From Betaproteobacteria bacterium (GTDB lineage Bacteria; Pseudomonadota; Gammaproteobacteria; Burkholderiales; Burkholderiaceae): DNA of 35,157 nt. The notes below the pieces were generated by a model. The model had not been told where the DNA came from. It did no database searches and saw nothing but the letters and a program-made list of their open reading frames with translations. The stretch is taken from contig JABMMT010000035.1 in assembly GCA_013205155.1 (NCBI GenBank), positions 1 to 35,157 of the forward strand. The letters run 5' to 3'. Positions within the stretch are counted from its first letter, which is position 1, and each line of letters opens with the position of its first letter. Positions 19,150-26,558 of this stretch are shown one piece after another. A program made the position numbers and the translations under genes.

Positions 19150-19178
19150 TTTACGAATTTCTTGGCTAGGGGCATAAT
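19150..19178 (+). promoter_or_regulatory. Candidate sigma70 promoter upstream of the Bug pseudogene
   Basis: TTTACG, 17-nt spacer, CATAAT (19173-19178). Confidence 0.4.
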
Positions 19179-19281
19179 GAAAAAATGCAAAGAAATATAA
19201 AAACTAAAGAATTGTGTGACTTAAAAGGGCATGCTGGAGACGTACGTAAGCGCTTAAATCAGCTGAAATAATGGAAAAAAA

Positions 19282-19609
19282 ATGAAAAATAAACTATGTC
19301 ATTATTTGCTAGGAACTGTATTGGGATTATTGGCAATGCAGCTTGCTGCTCAACCTTATCCTAATAAACCAATTTCTCTAGTAGTACCTCAGGCTGCTGG
19401 TGGAACGAATGACATTGTTGCTCGCATGGTAGCTCCTCCATTTGGTGAAGCTATTGGTGCTTCTGTGGTGGTTGAGAATCGGCCTGGTGCTGGCGGAAAT
19501 ATCGGCACACAAGGCGTAGCACGCGCTGCGAAAGATGGCTATACCTTGTTACTGATGGCTAGCCAAGTGGGTGAAAATTGTGAAAGCTTCAGGCGCCCAG
19601 CTTGATTAA
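19282..19609 (+). pseudogene. Bug/TctC receptor gene with internal deletion
   Basis: Normal Bug signal peptide and N-terminus through 'AKDGYTLLLMAS', then directly the C-terminal tail, which is legible only in another frame: AAG TGG GTG AAA ATT GTG AAA GCT TCA GGC GCC CAG CTT GAT TAA = KWVKIVKASGAQLD* (19565-19609). Most of the mature domain is missing. Confidence 0.85.
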
Positions 19610-19629
19610 GCTTTACCATTAGAAACTCT

Positions 19630-20385
19630 ATGTCTATTTCGCCGCTCAATCCTCCTTTAACTTCTGCAAAAGAACTGGCTCATGGCTTACGTGAGAATGG
19701 CTACGTGGTAGCTTCAGCAGAAACTGTCGCTGAGCTGGCTCATGTCCCTTTGACTAACTTGCAAGGCTTAACTCAATATTGGGAAGGCTTACCCCGTGAT
19801 CCATATCTAAAAGATGGTGGTCGTTATCGTTTTCGACGCCATGCCAGTTATGAGATACAAAAAGGTGGACTTACCTTAGTGCCTCATCGTGCGCATTGGC
19901 AATCGGTTAATTACAACGCCTTACATGGCGGAATTGAGCGTTGGTTTGAGCCGATTCAAAATCAATTAATAGATAGTGCTGCTTGGCAATCACTCTTACT
20001 TGGTTTAGGACAGATGTTAAGTACTCTAAAGCCAGTCAATGCTTGGTTTATAGAGGCGCACCAATTTCGGATTGATACTACGGATGGTATTGGCCGACCA
20101 ACCCCTGAGGGGGCTCATCGAGATGGGGTTGATTTCGTAGCAGTTTTTTTACTAGACCGACTTGGTATCAAAGGTGGAGAAACGAGAATATTTGATGCCC
20201 AAGGATCGGCTGGCTTACGATTTACACTCACTCAGCCTTGGTCCTTATTGCTAATGAATGATGAGAAGATGATTCACGAGTCCACACCCATTCAGCCGAG
20301 CGAGAATTATGGGTATCGCGATACATTGGTCTTAACATATCGCTCAAATGGCTTTCAGGATTCCCCTAAGCGAAGTCAGCAATAA
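19630..20385 (+). CDS. 2OG-Fe dioxygenase family protein
   Basis: 'DPYLKDGGRYRFRRHASYE', 'HQFRIDTTDGIGRPTPEGAHRDGVDFVAVFLLDR', 'ETRIFDAQG', 'MIHESTPI', 'YRDTLVLTYR': HxD...H pattern of the PF10014-type family. Confidence 0.85.
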   Translation: MSISPLNPPLTSAKELAHGLRENGYVVASAETVAELAHVPLTNLQGLTQYWEGLPRDPYLKDGGRYRFRRHASYEIQKGGLTLVPHRAHWQSVNYNALHGGIERWFEPIQNQLIDSAAWQSLLLGLGQMLSTLKPVNAWFIEAHQFRIDTTDGIGRPTPEGAHRDGVDFVAVFLLDRLGIKGGETRIFDAQGSAGLRFTLTQPWSLLLMNDEKMIHESTPIQPSENYGYRDTLVLTYRSNGFQDSPKRSQQ

Positions 20386-20388
20386 GGC

Positions 20389-21372
20389 TTATTCTGGCTC
20401 CATGCCAGCTTCTTTAATAGCCTTGGCCCATTTCGCTGTTTCTAGTTTAATTTTCTGACTTAACGCCTCTGGTGTACCGGGTTGTGATTCAAAACCCATC
20501 GCAGAAAAACGCTCAACTAAGTCTTTAGATTTAGCGGCATCATTTATGGCCTTATTCAGTCTTATTACAGCATCATTAGGCATGCCTGCTGGTCCAAAGG
20601 CGGCAAAAAATGCGATTAACTCATAACCCTTGATACCAAGAGCTTCGTTAACAGTTGGTAATTCAGGGATAGCAGGCGAACGCTTCAATGAAGTCACTGC
20701 AAGCCCACGGATTTTGCCAGCTTGCACCTGTGGCAATGTCACGGCAAAGTCGGCGGTAAACATATTGATTTGGCCGCCAATGAGATCGGTCATGGCATTT
20801 GGACCGCTCTTATAAGAAACACCTGTCATTTTGATGCCAGCAACACTCGAGAGCATTTCTGAAGAAACGCGTTGTGAAGTACTAGCATAGCCAAAGGTAA
20901 TTTTTCCTGGATCTGCTTTTGCAAGAGAAACAAATCCGTTGAGAGATTTTGCTGGCACATCATTGTTGATGGCAACGATTAAAGGAACCGAGCCAAAATA
21001 GCCAATAGGAGCAAAAGCAGTGTCTTGGTTATAGGGCAGATTTTTTACTAAGCTCTTTAATGCGGCGTTAGTACTATTAGTTCCAAATAGCAGGGTATAG
21101 CCATCGGCTGGTGCTTTGGCAACCAAGTCAGCACCAATCATGCCATTGGCTCCTGGGCGGTTTTCAATCACCACTGGCTGCCCTAAAGATTCAGTCATTT
21201 TTGCCGCAAAGGCTCGTCCAATTTGATCTGTTGCGCTACCAGCAGCAAAGGGAACAATCGCTTTAATTGGTTTTGAGGGGTAGTTGTCCGCAAAGACGAG
21301 TGTGCTGCTAATGGCTAACATTAGGCCTGCACAGGACAAAATAAAGTGCTTTAAGAAGGTGTTGGTTTTCAT
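20389..21372 (-). CDS. Tripartite tricarboxylate transporter substrate-binding protein (Bug/TctC family)
   Basis: Signal peptide; 'YPSKPIKAIVPFAAGSATDQIGRAFAAKMTESLGQPVVIENRPGANGMIGADLVAKAPADGYTLLFG'. Confidence 0.95.
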   Translation of the reverse strand: MKTNTFLKHFILSCAGLMLAISSTLVFADNYPSKPIKAIVPFAAGSATDQIGRAFAAKMTESLGQPVVIENRPGANGMIGADLVAKAPADGYTLLFGTNSTNAALKSLVKNLPYNQDTAFAPIGYFGSVPLIVAINNDVPAKSLNGFVSLAKADPGKITFGYASTSQRVSSEMLSSVAGIKMTGVSYKSGPNAMTDLIGGQINMFTADFAVTLPQVQAGKIRGLAVTSLKRSPAIPELPTVNEALGIKGYELIAFFAAFGPAGMPNDAVIRLNKAINDAAKSKDLVERFSAMGFESQPGTPEALSQKIKLETAKWAKAIKEAGMEPE

Positions 21373-21456
21373 AGTGTCTCCTGCTGTTTTTCATAGTGTA
21401 GCGGGTTTGGCCCTCTTGGGGCGAGTAGAATGACTTCACGTTTTCACTGAGTCTTT

Positions 21457-22692
21457 ATGCGCTTTCGATCAGCTGGCTATACCCCTCTTATGCTTCTTGC
21501 ACAAACCTGTGCTTTATTGGGTTTTGCTTGCTACGCAGTAGTTTTAACCACCTTGCAAGAAGAGTGGCGCTTATCAAACCTCCAGTCAGGTTTGATAGCT
21601 AGTGCTTTCTTCCTTGGATATATGCTTGCAGTGCCCCTAGCAACTGCGCTGACTGATCGAGTAGACGCTCGTAAGGTGTATTTAGTGGGAGGTCTTTCCG
21701 CTACTCTTGGTCTTCTAGGCATGGCCTTTTTTGCTTTTAATTTTTGGACCGCCCTGATTTTTATGGCCATTAATGGCGCTGGTCTTGCTGGCACCTATAT
21801 GCCGGGACTCAAAATTTTATCTGATCGTATTCAGACTGGTGAGTTAACTAGGCACATTGCTTTTTATACAGCTTTCTTTGGCATTGGAACTGGTTTTTCT
21901 TATCTCTGTTCTGGTTGGATCTTAAGTGCACTTGGTTGGCATTATGTATTTGGCATTATTGCGCTTGGTCCCTTTAGTGCTTTTTTAATTGTGCTCTTAT
22001 TGATTCCACCTTTGCAACATGAGAAGTGGAAAGGCCCTATCAATATTCGTCTGCATGATATTTTTCCAGTCGATAAATGGAAATTAGTTTTACAAGATAA
22101 AAATGCATCCGGATTTATCTTTGGTTACACCGTGCACTCTTTGGAGTTGTTTGCCTCAAGAAGTTGGCTGGTTGCTTTTTTTGCTTTTTGTACTGTAGTG
22201 ACAGGTGAAACTTTCTTATTAGCTGCAACGACTCTAGCTGGCATTATTACTTTCTTTGGTGTTCCTTCATCTATTCTCGGTAATGAAATCGCACTTCGTA
22301 TTGGCAGGCAAAAATGGATTTGTATAGTGATGGTGACGAGTGCAGTTTTTGGGATTGCCTTAGCCTGTTCTACAGGCCAATCTTGGTGGTTGATCTTTGC
22401 TTTAGCCGTTGGACATGCCATTTTTATCATGGCTGATTCTTCTACTTTGACTGCAGGCCTAGTGATCAGCACCAAAGAAAATATCAAAGGTGCTGCGATG
22501 GGGCTGCACTCTCTTATGGGCTTTGGTGGGGGTTTATTAGGCCCAGCGATTTTTGGTTTTATGTTGGATATTTTTGGATCCCGCGCATCCCAATCCTCCT
22601 GGATCTGGGCATATGCTTCGGTAGTGATTTGGGGCATCCTATTTGTTATTTATGAACGTCGAAATGGTTGGGGTAGTAAAACAAGTAGATGA
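21457..22692 (+). CDS. MFS transporter
   Basis: 12-TM hydrophobic profile; 'FFLGYMLAVPLATALTDRVDARKVYLVGG'. Confidence 0.92.
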   Translation: MRFRSAGYTPLMLLAQTCALLGFACYAVVLTTLQEEWRLSNLQSGLIASAFFLGYMLAVPLATALTDRVDARKVYLVGGLSATLGLLGMAFFAFNFWTALIFMAINGAGLAGTYMPGLKILSDRIQTGELTRHIAFYTAFFGIGTGFSYLCSGWILSALGWHYVFGIIALGPFSAFLIVLLLIPPLQHEKWKGPINIRLHDIFPVDKWKLVLQDKNASGFIFGYTVHSLELFASRSWLVAFFAFCTVVTGETFLLAATTLAGIITFFGVPSSILGNEIALRIGRQKWICIVMVTSAVFGIALACSTGQSWWLIFALAVGHAIFIMADSSTLTAGLVISTKENIKGAAMGLHSLMGFGGGLLGPAIFGFMLDIFGSRASQSSWIWAYASVVIWGILFVIYERRNGWGSKTSR

Positions 22693-22778
22693 AAGATAGC
22701 CTCGTTTCTTATCACTGCTCTAGCGTCATACTGCCTAGTTAGCTGATTGAGCCGGCTCTGGTGGTGTCTGCAGTCTAT

Positions 22779-23180
22779 CTAGGAGAAGCGACTTCCGATC
22801 CAGTAAGTAAAGCCAGCAGTAACTGAAGTTACTGCGCTTCCCCAAGCAATATCAATAAAGGCGAGTCTCGTAGGAAAGTCGCGAACCACGGCTAGATTGG
22901 TGAGGTCGTAGGTCATATAACAAAAAAACCCAAACAATGCACCATATTGCACTGCATATACCCACGATTGTTTTGAGAGCGCTGGGACAATCACAAAAAT
23001 AGTCACTCCGAGGGCATATAGAAGATAAAAGGCAAGACCAGCAATCAATTTGGGTTCAGTCGCCATCAGACTCCCCATTTCTTGCTGGTAAAGGTTCTTG
23101 GCTACAACTAGGAGCCAGATTAAATCAATGGCTACTAGCATAATCAGAAACGAAAAATAGATAGTTAAATACTTGATCAT
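22779..23180 (-). CDS. DUF2177 family membrane protein
   Basis: 'DLIWLLVVAKNLYQQEMGSLM', 'GFFCYMTYDLTNLAVVRDFPTRLAFIDIAWGSAVTS'. Start shortened to the Met at 23180. Confidence 0.88.
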   Translation of the reverse strand: MIKYLTIYFSFLIMLVAIDLIWLLVVAKNLYQQEMGSLMATEPKLIAGLAFYLLYALGVTIFVIVPALSKQSWVYAVQYGALFGFFCYMTYDLTNLAVVRDFPTRLAFIDIAWGSAVTSVTAGFTYWIGSRFS

Positions 23181-23269
23181 TTTATTTATCCTTTTGAGCT
23201 TTAATGCATTAATTATCAGTATTATGATGTAATCAGTAAATAAGCAGTTCAATTTAAAGGGAGTCGGAT

Positions 23270-23710
23270 ATGTTTAAGCATTTATTGGTACCAGTAGATG
23301 GTTCAGATGTAAGCAAAAAAGCCCTCAAGGAAGTCGCGAAGCTTGCCAACGCAGATAAAGCGGCAGTGACGTTAGCATATGTCTCTGATCCGCTTCCGCC
23401 TATGGTGTACTCCGATAGCACCATGGGTTATGGAGTGTCTCAAAAAGACCACCAGAAGGTTTGTGCTGCCTATGCAGAGGATGTGTTTAAAAATGCAGCT
23501 AAAGCGCTAGGGCTAGGTATTAAGGCCAAATCCTTGCATGTTTCTAATACCAATCTATCCGCTGGCATTTTGGACGCTGCAAAAAAAGCGAAAGCGGATG
23601 TCATTGTGATGGCATCGCATAAGCGCACTGGCATCAAAGGAATATTACTTGGTAGCGAGACGCATGAAGTGATTGTGCATGCTACTTTGCCAGTTTTAGT
23701 GCTGGGTTAA
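23270..23710 (+). CDS. Universal stress protein (UspA family)
   Basis: 'KHLLVPVDGSDVSKKAL', 'DVIVMASHKRTGIKGILLGSETHEVIVHATLPVLVL'. Confidence 0.96.
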   Translation: MFKHLLVPVDGSDVSKKALKEVAKLANADKAAVTLAYVSDPLPPMVYSDSTMGYGVSQKDHQKVCAAYAEDVFKNAAKALGLGIKAKSLHVSNTNLSAGILDAAKKAKADVIVMASHKRTGIKGILLGSETHEVIVHATLPVLVLG

Positions 23711-23730
23711 GTTCTTATTGCAATAGTGAA

Positions 23731-23757
23731 AAGGGTCCACTAGGACCCTTTTTTTGT
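23731..23757 (+). terminator. Rho-independent terminator after the UspA gene
   Basis: AAAAGGGTCC-ACTA-GGACCCTTTTTTT: near-perfect stem with T-tract; potentially bidirectional. Confidence 0.88.
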
Positions 23758-23783
23758 CGCCAAAGTTTTGAAGATGAAGATGA

Positions 23784-25226
23784 TTATTTGACTGGGCTGC
23801 CAAATAATAAGATCTCTCGAGTGAGTTGGCCGCTCTCATTGTCACGCATTGACCATAAATCTAGCTGTGTTTTAGCAGCATAAGGATCTATATAGATACC
23901 ATTCTTTCTTAATTCAAAATGAAGATGTGGACCTGTTGACCTACCAGTAGATCCAACATAGCCAATTTCAAAGCCACGACGCACTTCATTGCCTAGTTGA
24001 AGTTCTACGTTGTAGTTACTCAAGTGGGCATAGTAGGTGTGGTAATTTCCAGGATGCTCAATCACAATCAGATTACCAAATGCGCCGTTAAAGCCAAGGT
24101 GAGCAATCTTGCCATTGGCTACGCTGAAAACAGGAGTGCCAGTAGGCGCTGCATAGTCGATACCCATATGAGCGCGGTAGCTTTGCTTTGGTGCTTCAGC
24201 CTGTACTGTTGGGGTATTTTTATTTGGACGTTTACTAGAGGCTTTCACGCTACCAACTCCACGGGAGATACGACGATAGCTTAATGGGTTAGTCCAAAAG
24301 GAACGTTCAAGCGATTCACCGCTGCCAGTAAAAAATCCACCAGGTATATCGCTGCGCTCAACCCAGAACGCGCTTGCGAACACTTCATTCTCAGAAGGAT
24401 CAATAATTTCTACAGCCCAAATTTGAGCCCAACGCTCACGATCGCCAAAATCTACAATTAAACGCACTAGGCTATTGGTATTTTCAAGTGAATTATTTTC
24501 TTCAGGATAGATTTGTTTAATGATGGAATTGAGTTCCCAAACTAACTCTACGGGTAGCCTATCACTGACTTTAGAGGGATCGTATAAAACTTCTCGCAAG
24601 GGAATACGGATTTCGCTAAGATTTTTAGATTCGTTAATGAGGTAATCTTGTTGCACTAAAAACCCACCAAATGCAGACGCTGTAAATGTCCATACCTCCG
24701 TTTTGACATCCTGAATGGGGCCGTTCATGATACTCAGTGAATTAAAGCGATTACGATTACCAAATGCAACTACATAGGGAATACAGTCACCACGCATGCG
24801 ATCGAAGAATGTTTTTGTTTGGTTCTTAAAAAATTCAGAAAAAGCCTGATTATCAATTCCGATGTTGGCTGGAAGATTATTTTCATTAAGGTTTCTTCTG
24901 AGGCAGCCTTGGCTGATGCGGTAGTCAAGATTACCTACGCTATCAAGAATGAGCTCATTTGGATCTTTGCGCTGAAAAAGTGCTGGATCGAGGGCGTTCG
25001 ATTTTGTTTTACTGCTTCCCGCAGTATCTTTTAAGCCCCGTTGCTCAGAACTTTGAATAACGACTTTTTGACGGGTTTGAGAATCTTTTGGTTTTTGCTT
25101 AGTTTGGGCTTGAGCTTGTGCTTGAGCTTGTGGCGCTAACCCTAATGTCAGGATTATTAGGATGTAGCTTAATAAGGGGAGTACCCACATAAAAGCTCGG
25201 GTGGATTGAGATGCTTTTCTATTCAC
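23784..25226 (-). CDS. M23 family metallopeptidase
   Basis: C-terminal LytM domain 'HMGIDYAAPTGTPVFSVANGKIAHLGFNGAFGNLIVIEHPGNYHTYYAHLSNY...GSTGRSTGPHLHFELRKNG'. Start could be GTG 25226 or ATG 25190. Confidence 0.93.
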   Translation of the reverse strand: MNRKASQSTRAFMWVLPLLSYILIILTLGLAPQAQAQAQAQTKQKPKDSQTRQKVVIQSSEQRGLKDTAGSSKTKSNALDPALFQRKDPNELILDSVGNLDYRISQGCLRRNLNENNLPANIGIDNQAFSEFFKNQTKTFFDRMRGDCIPYVVAFGNRNRFNSLSIMNGPIQDVKTEVWTFTASAFGGFLVQQDYLINESKNLSEIRIPLREVLYDPSKVSDRLPVELVWELNSIIKQIYPEENNSLENTNSLVRLIVDFGDRERWAQIWAVEIIDPSENEVFASAFWVERSDIPGGFFTGSGESLERSFWTNPLSYRRISRGVGSVKASSKRPNKNTPTVQAEAPKQSYRAHMGIDYAAPTGTPVFSVANGKIAHLGFNGAFGNLIVIEHPGNYHTYYAHLSNYNVELQLGNEVRRGFEIGYVGSTGRSTGPHLHFELRKNGIYIDPYAAKTQLDLWSMRDNESGQLTREILLFGSPVK

Positions 25227-25400
25227 AGCAACATTATCTAATAATGTGAGCTCCAGCCCTGATATTGATGTTGTGGCGCAACAAATAGCTGAAGTTCATT
25301 GAATATTCACCAAATATGACATCTTGCATCTAAGGGCGGACAGTGTATACCTCCTCAAATGATAATAATCGATACAATATTTTTTTATTAAGGAGTTTAG

Positions 25401-26534
25401 ATGCCCATTATTGATTCTGTACAGGTTACTTCAGTGGCTGTGCCTTTAGATAAAGTCACTTCATTTTCTACTCGTACTGTATCGGAGCGCCACTATTGCT
25501 TAGTGAAGGTACGTAGTAAAGACGGACATGAAGGAATCGGTTTTTGTTATGTCGGTAGCGCAGGAGGTGATATTGCTAAAGTTGCTGTAGAGCAATTATT
25601 AGCCCCTAAATTGATTGGACAAAATAGCCATCGCAGCGAGGGACTTTGGATGGATATGTATAACGAATCCATCTTGCAGGGACGTGCAGGATCTGTAATG
25701 CGTGGCATTTCTATTTTAGATACGGCGCTATGGGATTTAAACGCCCGTTCAGTGGGATTGCCTTTACATCAGTATTTAGGGTCAGTAGTAGATGATCGTG
25801 TACCAGCATATGCCAGTGGCGGTTACTACCTTGATGGAAAAACGCCTGCTAAGTTAGGCAAGGAGATGGAGTCCTACGTTAAGCTGGGTTTTAAAGCCGT
25901 CAAAATGAAAGTGGGGCGCTTATCTCCATCCGAAGAAGAGTCGCGAGTGAAAGCTGCCCGCAAAGCAATTGGTGAAGATATTTTGTTAACCTTAGATGCG
26001 AATAATGCATGGCGTGATTTACCTACCGCTTTAGAGTATGTGCGGCGCTTTGAGGCCTATAACCCCTATTGGATAGAGGAGCCTTTTTCACCAGATGCGA
26101 TTGACTTACATGCAGCTCTAGCGCGTCAAACTAAGATTAATGTTGCTACCGGTGAGATGGAGGCAGGCCGCTGGCGCTTTAGAGAGTTGATTGATGCAGG
26201 GGGCGCTGCAATTTTGCAATCAGATGCTGCAGTATGCGGTGGTATTACAGAATGGCGCCGGATCTCTGCTTATGCAGACTTAAAGGGTGTAATCGTTTGC
26301 CCACATTGGATGCACGATCTACATGCGCCGCTAGTAGCTGCTACCCCGAATGCTCGTTTTGTAGAATTCTTTTTAGATGATCAGGTATTGAATTTCCGTA
26401 GGTTAATTAATAAACAATTGACCTTTAAGAATGGCGACCTCATCTTACATAAAACACCAGGGCTCGGATTTGAATTTGATGAGGCTGCGGTGAAAAAATA
26501 TGCGGGTAAATCTGCCTGGACTAAAATTGCTTGA
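25401..26534 (+). CDS. Mandelate racemase/muconate lactonizing enzyme family protein
   Basis: Enolase superfamily: KxK 'AVKMKVG', metal ligands 'LTLDANNAW', 'WIEEPF', 'ATGEMEAG', His region 'VCPHWMHDLHAPLVAATPN'; strong RBS AAGGAG. Confidence 0.93.
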   Translation: MPIIDSVQVTSVAVPLDKVTSFSTRTVSERHYCLVKVRSKDGHEGIGFCYVGSAGGDIAKVAVEQLLAPKLIGQNSHRSEGLWMDMYNESILQGRAGSVMRGISILDTALWDLNARSVGLPLHQYLGSVVDDRVPAYASGGYYLDGKTPAKLGKEMESYVKLGFKAVKMKVGRLSPSEEESRVKAARKAIGEDILLTLDANNAWRDLPTALEYVRRFEAYNPYWIEEPFSPDAIDLHAALARQTKINVATGEMEAGRWRFRELIDAGGAAILQSDAAVCGGITEWRRISAYADLKGVIVCPHWMHDLHAPLVAATPNARFVEFFLDDQVLNFRRLINKQLTFKNGDLILHKTPGLGFEFDEAAVKKYAGKSAWTKIA

Positions 26535-26558
26535 TAGAACTTGATGATTATTCATAGT

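Noticed and set aside
22125-22637. 170-aa antisense ORF in the MFS gene
   Set aside because: Sense strand encodes a clear MFS transporter; the antisense product is Lys/Pro-rich without motifs or a start context.
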